Below are positions 19,596-27,834 of a stretch of 64,000 bases of DNA, piece after piece (the first letter of the stretch is position 1; each line of letters begins with the position of its first letter). The notes beneath the pieces are model-generated. The model saw nothing but the letters and a program-made list of their open reading frames with translations. It made no database searches and was not told the origin of the DNA. The translations under genes and the position numbers were made by a program. Origin of the DNA: Roseivirga sp. (lineage in GTDB: Bacteria > Bacteroidota > Bacteroidia > Cytophagales > Cyclobacteriaceae); the NCBI GenBank assembly GCA_029262895.1, contig JAJCYM010000094.1:1-64000 (forward strand), written 5' to 3'.

Positions 19596-20673
19596 AAGTC
19601 AGGGGCAGGGTAATTTCAACAATGAAACGATTATCTCTTTGAAAGCAATTTCGTTCAAATTCAACCCCATACAACTGCTCCAAACGATTGTCAAGGTTAG
19701 AAAGCCCAATACCCAAGGATTCGGAGACTATACTCGCTTCGGTGGGAATTGAGTTTTCAACCCTAATCGTTATTGTTTGATTATCCTCTTGAATTGCAAT
19801 CAGTATCTCTCCGCCATCTTCGAGCATTGATATGCCATGTTTCAAGGCATTCTCAGCCAAGGGCTGTAATATCAGGCTAGGTACACTTGCCTCCAGAAGC
19901 TCATCTGCTATCTCGTATTTAATCAAGAGCCTGTCGTGAAAGCGCTCTTGCTCAATGTCCAGGTAGTCTTTGACGTAGCTCAGTTCATCGCTAAGCGGGA
20001 TGGTCGGTTGGTTGCTGAGCTCCAGTATCCTTCTTAGGAGGTTGCTGATTTTCAAAACCATAGAACGTGCCTTGTCATCCTCATAGCCGATAAGTGAATG
20101 AATGGCATGAAGAGCGTTAAATAAGAAGTGGGGGTTCAATTGCATTTTGAGTGCTTCAAGCCGACTTTCGGTTAATTGACTTTCCAATTGAGCCACCTCA
20201 ACTTTTTGGGCATTCAGTTTTCTATAGTTGGTCAATCCCCGAAGGACAAGAAATATCACAGCAAAATCAGCCAGGCGACTCAAATAGGCTCTTTGGAAGA
20301 AGCTCATAAACTGACCAAATGGATCGTTGATATCTGAATTTAGTATGCCAAGGGAAGCATAATAGAGCAAGTTGGAGATGATAAGCTGAACAAAACATAT
20401 AGCAAGGGTTATCAGGAGCCATTTTACTAAATTTCTTTTCCAATGATCTTGTAAATCCCAATGCCCGGTGAGTCTATAAATCAGAGGTATGGATACGGCC
20501 CAGGTAAGGTAGTTGAAGGCAAAAACGATAACCCGATTCAGGTTGATATACCATTTTCCGTCAACCATAATATTAGATTGAAGGATCATCACCAAGGTCA
20601 AAAGAAACGCAGCCAGAAATACATATTTCTGGGCTATTGGAGGTTTTAAGGGCTCCTTGTATTGTTCTGTCAT
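19588..20673 (-). CDS. LytS-like membrane histidine kinase
   Basis: 361 residues. Four membrane helices (about 17-36, 47-66, 82-106, 130-147) lead into a coiled linker and a His_kinase (PF06580-type) domain. H182 in QLNPHFLFNALHAIHS is the expected phosphorylation site, and LQPLAENALKHG plus GIGLSNLDNRL form the ATP lid region. No extracytoplasmic sensor domain is present, so the signal is probably sensed in or at the membrane. It pairs with the overlapping LytTR regulator at 18828. Confidence 0.92.
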   Translation of the reverse strand: MTEQYKEPLKPPIAQKYVFLAAFLLTLVMILQSNIMVDGKWYINLNRVIVFAFNYLTWAVSIPLIYRLTGHWDLQDHWKRNLVKWLLITLAICFVQLIISNLLYYASLGILNSDINDPFGQFMSFFQRAYLSRLADFAVIFLVLRGLTNYRKLNAQKVEVAQLESQLTESRLEALKMQLNPHFLFNALHAIHSLIGYEDDKARSMVLKISNLLRRILELSNQPTIPLSDELSYVKDYLDIEQERFHDRLLIKYEIADELLEASVPSLILQPLAENALKHGISMLEDGGEILIAIQEDNQTITIRVENSIPTEASIVSESLGIGLSNLDNRLEQLYGVEFERNCFQRDNRFIVEITLPLTYE

Positions 20674-20680
20674 TCAATAA

Positions 20681-20711
20681 TGAATTTAAGGATTTCGTTA
20701 GGTCATCGAAA
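20681..20711 (-). promoter_or_regulatory. Possible promoter of the LytS/LytTR operon
   Basis: On the minus strand, TTTC, a 19-base spacer and TAAATTCA match the Bacteroidota TTTG/TAnnTTTG pattern with one and two mismatches. The predicted start is within a few bases of the kinase ATG. Confidence 0.35.
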
Positions 20712-20862
20712 CTTTGACTACAAGAACTTCATGAGATGAATTGACAATGGTCTTTCATGGTTAATGCATCAACTACTCAATCATAACCATCTACAAAGTT
20801 TAACGCCACTTTATTCGTTATGAGTAACAATTTTTGTTGCCAGTGACAATTTGAAGGCAAAC

Positions 20863-20894
20863 TTGCGACAGCTTTAAAATGTATGATACCTTTG
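20863..20894 (+). promoter_or_regulatory. Bacteroidota-type promoter overlapping the start of the flavoprotein gene
   Basis: TTG at 20863-20865, a 21-base spacer and a perfect TACCTTTG at 20887-20894. The -7 box lies after the upstream ATG at 20883, so an RNA from here would begin close to the GTG at 20898. Confidence 0.5.
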
Positions 20895-20897
20895 GGC

Positions 20898-22112
20898 GTG
20901 TCAGATACCAAAATAGCAGTAATAGGTGGGGGAGCGGCTGGATTTTTTGCCGCCATAGCCTGTAAAAATGCCCACCCTGATTTCAAAGTAGATATTTATG
21001 AGCGCTCGAATAAGCTCCTTTCAAAGGTAAAAGTCTCAGGAGGTGGTAGATGCAATGTAACCCACGCTTGTTTCAACAATGCTGAACTGGCAAGGCACTA
21101 TCCCAGAGGTAGTAAGCATTTGAAAAAGGCTTTTAACCAATTTTCCACACAGGACACCGTGGATTGGTTTAATGACAAAGGCATAGAATTGAAGACTGAG
21201 TCTGATAACCGTATGTTTCCCGTTACAGATGATTCTCAAACCATAATTGATTGCCTGTTGAACTACTCTAGATCATTAGGAGTAAGAATTTTAAAACGTT
21301 CAAAAGTCGATGAGATCACATTATCAGATAATGGATTTGAACTTAACATTGACGGTGATGTTCAGCAGTACAATTTCGTCATAGTGGCATCAGGTGGAAG
21401 TCCGAAACTAGAAGGCTTTGATTGGTTAAAGATTTTGGGGCATGATATTGTATCACCGGTGCCTTCGTTGTTTACCTTCAATATGCCTGGAGAAAGGATC
21501 ATCAGCCTGCAAGGTGTCTCTGTTGAGAATGCCCAGGTGAGGGTGAGTGGTACCAAATTGAAACAGTCAGGCCCTTTGCTAATTACTCATTGGGGCATGA
21601 GTGGACCGGCTATTCTCAAGACATCGGCCTGGGGTGCCAGGGATTTGAATAAGTTGGACTATCAATTTGAATTGCAGGTAAACTGGTTGGGAGGTACAAA
21701 TGAAGAAGAATTTCGCCAGCAACTTCCATCCATTCTAAGTAATACGCAAAAGCGCCAGTTGAAAAATAAAAATCCATTTCAACTACCTAACAGATTGTGG
21801 GAATACTTTTTGCAAAAACTTGAATTGAAAGCCGACCTTGTTTGGGGAGAAATGAATAAAAAACAAATGAATCGCCTGATCAACCTGCTTCTTAATGATG
21901 TCTACAAGGTTTCTGGTAAAACAACTTTCAAAGAGGAATTTGTGACCTCAGGAGGTGTGGCATTAGCTGATGTGGACTTTAATACGATGCAGAGTCGTAA
22001 ATGTCCCGGTCTCTATTTTGCCGGAGAAGTATTGGATATGGACGGTGTCACAGGAGGATTTAATTTCCAGGCAGCCTGGACAACGGGTTTTATTGCCGGA
22101 CAATTAAAGTAA
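20898..22112 (+). CDS. YhiN/HI0933-type FAD-dependent oxidoreductase
   Basis: About 404 residues. The N-terminal dinucleotide fold (IAVIGGGAAGFFAAI) is followed by VSGGGRCNVTH, the hallmark of the HI0933-like flavoproteins, and ends with a second FAD contact (GLYFAGEVLDMDGVTGGFNFQ). The reaction of this family is unknown. The GTG at 20898 is preferred because a perfect promoter box covers 20887-20894 and the protein then begins SDTKIAVIGGG, as in relatives; an in-frame ATG at 20883 would add five residues. It is a single gene. Confidence 0.85.
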   Translation: MSDTKIAVIGGGAAGFFAAIACKNAHPDFKVDIYERSNKLLSKVKVSGGGRCNVTHACFNNAELARHYPRGSKHLKKAFNQFSTQDTVDWFNDKGIELKTESDNRMFPVTDDSQTIIDCLLNYSRSLGVRILKRSKVDEITLSDNGFELNIDGDVQQYNFVIVASGGSPKLEGFDWLKILGHDIVSPVPSLFTFNMPGERIISLQGVSVENAQVRVSGTKLKQSGPLLITHWGMSGPAILKTSAWGARDLNKLDYQFELQVNWLGGTNEEEFRQQLPSILSNTQKRQLKNKNPFQLPNRLWEYFLQKLELKADLVWGEMNKKQMNRLINLLLNDVYKVSGKTTFKEEFVTSGGVALADVDFNTMQSRKCPGLYFAGEVLDMDGVTGGFNFQAAWTTGFIAGQLK

Positions 22113-22155
22113 ACTGAAAGCCCGAGCTCTTAGGAATTCTTCTTTTTTTACCCAA

Positions 22156-22187
22156 TTAGGGAATCATATATGGCTTACCTACGTTTC
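22156..22187 (+). promoter_or_regulatory. Possible promoter of the GAF-protein gene
   Basis: TTAG (22156-22159), a 20-base spacer and TACGTTTC (22180-22187), one base from the TAnnTTTG consensus. The predicted leader is about 45 bases. Confidence 0.4.
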
Positions 22188-22238
22188 ATTGAACCGAGTT
22201 AAACTCAGAAAAGGGAGTCAATTCAAAATCGAAGCATT

Positions 22239-24587
22239 ATGATTTACAATGGCAGAGAGGTAGAGTTTCCAGCAATCATGCAAGTGAGCTTTTTTAAGCT
22301 GATTGAAACATTGGAACAGCAGGTGAAAGGTGATGACGAAGCGGCAGCAGCTTACGCAAACGCCCTGCTGGAAGAGGTAGAGAAATTCCCTGAATTGCGT
22401 GATGGTATTGCTGATGTTACTCAGCTCAAAAAGTATGACAAGTCCATACAAAAGTTAAGTCGGGCCATGTTTCCTGATGCCCTGACCACGAACGAGATTA
22501 AGATACTAACCCCACCGTTTTATTTCGAACCAATATACGCTTCGACACGCTTTAACAACATTATCAAAGCTTCGGGTGAGCCTTTCGCCTTCAATATGAA
22601 GGATGTGGACGAAGACACTTTTTACCTTTATTGCTGCTTTTTTATCCTGGGCCATCATTATCATTTCCCACTTTCAGGGGGAACACCACAGTTTTTGGAG
22701 TTCTACAACAACAACCAAAAACTCATGCGGACCTATAAGATGTTGATCAATGCCGACTTATCCGAGTTTATCCCCACGGAGAGGGCAGTCGATATTACCA
22801 AGGCAGACTTTGAGGAGCTGATTAACAATTTTGGTGATATGGAACTTTGGAAAAAGAAGTTCCCACCTAATAGCTGGATAATGAGGGGACTAAATCTGGT
22901 TAGCCTGGTTGATGTGACTTTTGATCAGTCCTTAGGGAGTATCACTTCCAACCTTCTTGTCAAGTCTACGGATACCTTTGAAAAGATTCAGCAGGGAATC
23001 AGAAATCTGCTTGGCAACAATGAACTATCCATCGGTGTGATTGCCCTTAATAAAGGAGAGCTTGTGCCTATGGATCAGAACGGTGTGAGAAGCATTCTTT
23101 TGGACTCTGGAGAATCAATGAATTGTGAAACTGACCTTTGCGGACACGCAACCGATCAGTTGATTGAGAAGAAAGAACCCTTGGTAATCACTGATGCCGA
23201 CCGTTTTAATGAGCTAGGAAAAAGTGGTTTGGCGAGAAAAATTCTGAATGCTGGCTACGCAAGTTTCATTGTGGTACCAATTCTCCATGAAGGAGAGTTT
23301 TTGGGCTACATGGAATTGGGTGCTAAAAAGAAATATGAGCTCCATAAAGGCTCCATTAAGGTGCTGGATCAGGTGATGCCGATCCTGGCCATTGCCCATA
23401 AACGTTTTATGACCGAGGCACAAAACCTTGTTGAAGCTATTATCCAGCAGGAATGTACCACTATTCATCCATCAGTTAAATGGCGCTTTGAAGCAGCAGC
23501 CGAAGAATTTATACAAGAACAAGCACGAGAAGAACAACCCGAATTCAAAGACATTGTTTTTGATCAACTTTATCCATTGTACGGCCAAATGGACATCAAA
23601 GGGTCTTCTGAGCGAAGGAACACCGCTGTAAGTGCCGACTTGATTAAGCAATTGAATGGTGTGATTAAAGTGCTTAAGGCGGCATCAAGTAAATATGAGA
23701 TGCCGGCCTATGAGGAATTGACCTTTCGCACGGAATCCTATATTAAGGAACTAAAGAAGGAATTGGCTGCAGGCAGCGAACATAAGATTCTCGCTTTCCT
23801 TGGGGCCGATGTATACCCGGTCTTTGAACACTTAAAGGAAGAGAGCGAACTGGCCAAATTGATAGAAAAGTATGAGGCTTTGATCGACCCCGAATTGAAG
23901 ACAGTATACGATGAACGAAAGAAATACGATACCAGCGTTAATCTGATAAATCAGCGTCTGGCTTATTATCTGGACCAAAAGCAGGTAGAGGCACAGAAGA
24001 TGTTTCCTCACTATTTTGAGCGATACAAGACAGATGGAGTGGAGTACAATATCTATATCGGCCAATCTATTACAGAAGAGAAAAAATTCGATCCTATTTA
24101 TCTCAGAAACCTTCGTTTGTGGCAACTTCTAGTCATGTGTGAGATGGAAAATGAATTTAGATCTCTTCAAAAGGAACTGGACACTACCATTGAAATTGCC
24201 TCTCTGATATTAGTGTACAACACGCCAATTTCTGTGCATTTCCGAATGGATGAAAAACAGTTTGATGTTGAAGGCGCTTACAATGCGCGTTATGAAATCA
24301 TCAAAAAACGGGTGGACAAGGCACACATTAAAGGTACAAATGAGAGGATCACCCAACCTGGAAATATAGTGATTGTGTATTCGCAGGATCAGGACGCTCA
24401 TGAATACCGAACCTATTTGAATTACCTGGTATCAAAAGGCTTTTTGAAGGAGGATTACAAAGACTACGAACTGGAAGACTTACAGGGCGTACATGGCTTG
24501 CGTGCACTGCGAGCTGAAGTAGCCTATTCAGGAGGCTTAACGGTAGACCAGCTAATTGAAGAGATGGAAGGGACTACAGCGAGCTAG
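22239..24587 (+). CDS. GAF-domain protein, 782 residues, function unknown
   Basis: Cytoplasmic, with no signal peptide or membrane helix. A GAF-like domain is visible around 250-390 (CETDLCGHATDQLIEKKEPLVI, AGYASFIVVPILHEGEFLGYMELG). It is followed by helical regions with strong coiled-coil character and the unusual motif DIKGSSERRN at about 451-460. No kinase, cyclase, GGDEF or DNA-binding output domain is recognisable. The last 120 residues (from about 665) look alpha/beta. GAF proteins bind small ligands such as cyclic nucleotides. A lone gene, convergent with the permease at 24615 with 27 bp between stops. Confidence 0.7.
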   Translation: MIYNGREVEFPAIMQVSFFKLIETLEQQVKGDDEAAAAYANALLEEVEKFPELRDGIADVTQLKKYDKSIQKLSRAMFPDALTTNEIKILTPPFYFEPIYASTRFNNIIKASGEPFAFNMKDVDEDTFYLYCCFFILGHHYHFPLSGGTPQFLEFYNNNQKLMRTYKMLINADLSEFIPTERAVDITKADFEELINNFGDMELWKKKFPPNSWIMRGLNLVSLVDVTFDQSLGSITSNLLVKSTDTFEKIQQGIRNLLGNNELSIGVIALNKGELVPMDQNGVRSILLDSGESMNCETDLCGHATDQLIEKKEPLVITDADRFNELGKSGLARKILNAGYASFIVVPILHEGEFLGYMELGAKKKYELHKGSIKVLDQVMPILAIAHKRFMTEAQNLVEAIIQQECTTIHPSVKWRFEAAAEEFIQEQAREEQPEFKDIVFDQLYPLYGQMDIKGSSERRNTAVSADLIKQLNGVIKVLKAASSKYEMPAYEELTFRTESYIKELKKELAAGSEHKILAFLGADVYPVFEHLKEESELAKLIEKYEALIDPELKTVYDERKKYDTSVNLINQRLAYYLDQKQVEAQKMFPHYFERYKTDGVEYNIYIGQSITEEKKFDPIYLRNLRLWQLLVMCEMENEFRSLQKELDTTIEIASLILVYNTPISVHFRMDEKQFDVEGAYNARYEIIKKRVDKAHIKGTNERITQPGNIVIVYSQDQDAHEYRTYLNYLVSKGFLKEDYKDYELEDLQGVHGLRALRAEVAYSGGLTVDQLIEEMEGTTAS

Positions 24588-24614
24588 TCTTGACGAAAGA
24601 TATGTGATTTGATA

Positions 24615-27245
24615 TTATTCAGCCCGTAAGATCTTTGCCGGTCTTTCACTCATCACTTTTTTGACCTGAATAGCCAAAGTGACAAAGGTGACCATACCCA
24701 CAGTGAGCAAGGCTACCAGTAAATACCAGGGCTCAATTGAAATGCGATAAGCAAACCCATCCAACCAATCTTGCATTAGAAAATACACAATTGGAGAAGC
24801 TGCTATTGTGGATATTAAGCTTAATGCCAAAAATTCGCGTCCTACTAACTTTGAAATCTGGGATAATTCTGCTCCCAGAACCCGTCTAATGCAAATCTGT
24901 TTAATCTTCAAATGAGCGTTCACAGCAGAGAATCCATAGATTCCAAGTATAGCAACGAAAATGGCCAGCGAAGTGAAAATTTTAAGGAGTAGTGCAAAGT
25001 CTGCCTCTTTGCTGTAGAGTCCATCCAGTTGATCCTCCAATATTTGATAGCGAAAAGGAAAATCTCCATCGGGGAAGGCCTGCGCCCAGTCATTGGCGAT
25101 GGACCTGATAGCTTGATCTTGATTGTTTGTTGCATTGAACTTGAAAAGTACACTGCGAGGTGGCCCTAAATACAAGTTCAAAGCCATAGGCCCGGTTTCT
25201 TTATGCAAAGACTCGTAGTTAAAGTCTTTGAAAATACCGATGATCTTGAATTCATCATCTCCTGCGAAAATGACCCTTTTATCAAGTGGATCAGCATATC
25301 CAAGTCGCTCAGCCAAAGTCTCGTTTATGAGTATGGCATCAACTGAATCAGATGCAAAGGCCTTGTCAAAAAATCGTCCCTGAAGTATATCAAGGTTAAT
25401 AACATCAAGGAAATTGTAGTCCACCCCAAAATAGTCCGTTTGCACAACTTCTTCCTCGGGCCATTCAACTGGTCTTAATGGACTTCCACTAGAACTGCCA
25501 TCGAGGGAAGGACCAAAGCTGACTGTCTTGACGTCCGGGTTTGCAGCAACAAGGTTTCTTAATAGTTCTTGTTTCTCACGGACATCTACACCCCTGAACC
25601 CAGCAACAAGAATTCCATCTTTGTCGTATCCCAGATCTTTTTTGCTTAAGAACTCAAGTTGATCAACAACAACCAGGCTGATCATAATCAACCCGGCTGA
25701 AATACCATATTGAAATATTAGGACAATTTTTTTGAAAGAGAATCTTCGCGTATGATTGGATAATTTGTTTTGCAGAAGGGATAAAGCGCCATAGGAGGCC
25801 AATCGACCCCCGAGATAAAGCCCATTGATTAGTCCAAAGGACAGGCAAAGGCCAGCCATCAAAACCAAGACCCATTTGACTGCAGTTGTATCCAGCCTGG
25901 GCAAGTAATCAAGTCCTGAGAACAACCAAATGCTCAGTAAACTTAATATGCTTGAGAAAACTACCACGATACACGTTTCAACCAGCATCTGGTTGACAAT
26001 TCTCATTTTCGAAGAGCCCAATATCTTTCGAACACCGATCTCTTTGGTCCTCGTGAACATCAGGGCGGTCAGAATATTGAAATAATTGAAAAAGGCAATG
26101 ACAATGATCAGTCCGGCAATGATGGCGAGACTCCTTAAATTATTTGGATCATTTGACCTGAATAGGCCTCCCTGCGGATTTGAAATGTCTCCGGATCCCA
26201 GATAAATATCATAAAGAGGTTGAAATCCAACATCGACAGTACGGTTGGTTCTGGAATTGTTATTGGCTACAAATAGGGCAGTAGCCTTGCGACTCAATTC
26301 ATTCAGATCAGTTTGAGGGTTTAATTGTACATAGGTCAGAAAGCCCAGCCACCTCCAACTGTCCATGGTTGCTAGGCTTCCCGGCCCCGGCTTGTATGTT
26401 TCGAAGGAAATGAGGAAATCAAATTCCAGATGACTGTTGCTAGGCAGGTTCTTAATTACTCCTGAGACCTCAAGGTCTATCTCACTATTGTAATTAATAA
26501 CTTTGCCAAGTGCTGACTCCGTGCCAAAATACTTTTCAGCAATACGTTCTGTAATTACAACAGTATTAGGTCTATTCAGGGCCAATTCTGGATTACCAAA
26601 GACAAAAGGCAATGTGAACATATCCAGATATGACTGCTCAGCAAAAAGTACTCGATCTTCAAAAAATGAGCGCTGCTCATGCCTCATTATAATTGAATAG
26701 GCGTAGCGTAACCTTGCTACGTTCTTGATCTCGGCAAAATTGGCTTTTAATTCTGGACCAAAGGCAGGAGGGATGATGGGATAATCTATATTTCCGGAAG
26801 CTCGCGTCATATGAAGGTTGGTCCGATATATTTCGGCACCATTTTCATTGAATCGATCAAATGAGAGCTCCTGGCTTAAGTAAACCACAATGCCGAAAAC
26901 GGAGGCAAAGCCTACCGCAAGCCCCAAAATATTGATTAACGAATAGCGGCTATGCTTGTGAATAGACCTAAAGCCCACCTTGACAAAATTGGAAAAGAGA
27001 GTGGGATAGTTTCGTTTTATTTTTCGTTCATCAATAAAATTTTTGCCAAGAGATGATAGGTCGGGGTAATCGGATTCCATGATTTGATTGAAAGCGCTCT
27101 TTGGACTAAGCCCTTGATCTGTCAGGTCTGCCAATTTCGATCTCAAATGATCTTCGAGCTCTTCAATGTCGCCATCCTCAAAGTCCTTGATACTTCTTAA
27201 TTTCTGCCTCCACTGTTTTATAGATGGTTCTAAATCAAAGCTCAT
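24615..27245 (-). CDS. MacB/FtsX-type ABC transporter permease with N-terminal prefix domain
   Basis: 876 residues with two MacB/FtsX units: helix, periplasmic MacB_PCD, then three helices, twice. The first helix is near 105-125 (YSLINILGLAVGFASVFGIVV). FtsX signatures include RTKEIGVRKILGSS and KIKQICIRRVLGAEL. A soluble prefix of about 80 residues (KDFEDGDIEELEDHLRSKL) precedes helix 1, the permease-prefix type found beside PadR genes. No ATP-binding subunit is adjacent, so it must use one encoded elsewhere or act without one. Its start overlaps the padR-like stop by 4 bp. The likely role is export or envelope-stress handling. Confidence 0.88.
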   Translation of the reverse strand: MSFDLEPSIKQWRQKLRSIKDFEDGDIEELEDHLRSKLADLTDQGLSPKSAFNQIMESDYPDLSSLGKNFIDERKIKRNYPTLFSNFVKVGFRSIHKHSRYSLINILGLAVGFASVFGIVVYLSQELSFDRFNENGAEIYRTNLHMTRASGNIDYPIIPPAFGPELKANFAEIKNVARLRYAYSIIMRHEQRSFFEDRVLFAEQSYLDMFTLPFVFGNPELALNRPNTVVITERIAEKYFGTESALGKVINYNSEIDLEVSGVIKNLPSNSHLEFDFLISFETYKPGPGSLATMDSWRWLGFLTYVQLNPQTDLNELSRKATALFVANNNSRTNRTVDVGFQPLYDIYLGSGDISNPQGGLFRSNDPNNLRSLAIIAGLIIVIAFFNYFNILTALMFTRTKEIGVRKILGSSKMRIVNQMLVETCIVVVFSSILSLLSIWLFSGLDYLPRLDTTAVKWVLVLMAGLCLSFGLINGLYLGGRLASYGALSLLQNKLSNHTRRFSFKKIVLIFQYGISAGLIMISLVVVDQLEFLSKKDLGYDKDGILVAGFRGVDVREKQELLRNLVAANPDVKTVSFGPSLDGSSSGSPLRPVEWPEEEVVQTDYFGVDYNFLDVINLDILQGRFFDKAFASDSVDAILINETLAERLGYADPLDKRVIFAGDDEFKIIGIFKDFNYESLHKETGPMALNLYLGPPRSVLFKFNATNNQDQAIRSIANDWAQAFPDGDFPFRYQILEDQLDGLYSKEADFALLLKIFTSLAIFVAILGIYGFSAVNAHLKIKQICIRRVLGAELSQISKLVGREFLALSLISTIAASPIVYFLMQDWLDGFAYRISIEPWYLLVALLTVGMVTFVTLAIQVKKVMSERPAKILRAE

Positions 27246-27580
27246 TGATTGGTCGGTTTAAGGTTCCAGAGTTGACTCATATAGGTGATAAGATCTAACC
27301 ATTCTTCTTTTTTCTCGGAGAGCACCTTTAATCCGGATGGTGTTATAGCATAGTACTTTCTTTTCCTACCGTTTTCAAGGATCTTCCATGACGAGGTGAT
27401 TAACCCCTGATTGTCTAACCGGTGTAAAACGGGATAGAGCATGGGTTCGCTCCATTCAAGCTTGCCCAATGAGGCTTCTTTTACCTCTTTGATAATTGCG
27501 TAACCATAGTTCTCACCCTCAGAAAGGATAGAGAGGATAATTGGGACCGTTGAGGCGCCCACAAGTTCTTTTGAATACAT
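27242..27580 (-). CDS. PadR-family transcriptional regulator 1
   Basis: 112 residues in the PadR winged-helix layout: an N-terminal helix region (VPIILSILSEGENYGYAIIKEV), recognition part (MLYPVLHRLDNQGLITSSW), wing (GRKRKYYAITPSGLKVL) and a short dimerisation helix. It is the first gene of a two-gene operon with the permease it probably controls. Two tandem 21-bp dyads lie over and just upstream of its start codon, pointing to autorepression. Confidence 0.92.
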   Translation of the reverse strand: MYSKELVGASTVPIILSILSEGENYGYAIIKEVKEASLGKLEWSEPMLYPVLHRLDNQGLITSSWKILENGRKRKYYAITPSGLKVLSEKKEEWLDLITYMSQLWNLKPTNQ

Positions 27581-27621
27581 ACCTAATAGTGTTAAGTATG
27601 ATACCTAATACGATTAAGTAT
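27579..27621 (-). promoter_or_regulatory. Tandem dyads, probable PadR operator
   Basis: Two 21-bp direct repeats at 27579-27599 and 27601-27621 match at 18 of 21 positions and are spaced 22 bp start to start, about two helical turns. Each is an imperfect palindrome of the form ATACCTAATA...TTAAGTAT. The proximal copy overlaps the padR start codon. Confidence 0.7.
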
Positions 27622-27834
27622 AGAGATGGTTATATTTTATTTCCTCTCATGGCGTATTCCTTTCAGAGTATTGAATTCACCAATCATAAAAACGAATTGC
27701 TCTGTTTCTGTTGATTAGAACTTTGGCAGGTCAAAAAGATTCGTCTAAAAAAACTCAGGCTCCGCTCATTTAAAAAGTCTCTTTAATGTTAATTGAAGTT
27801 TGCTATCTTCCAAGCTGAATTTAATACCACAATC

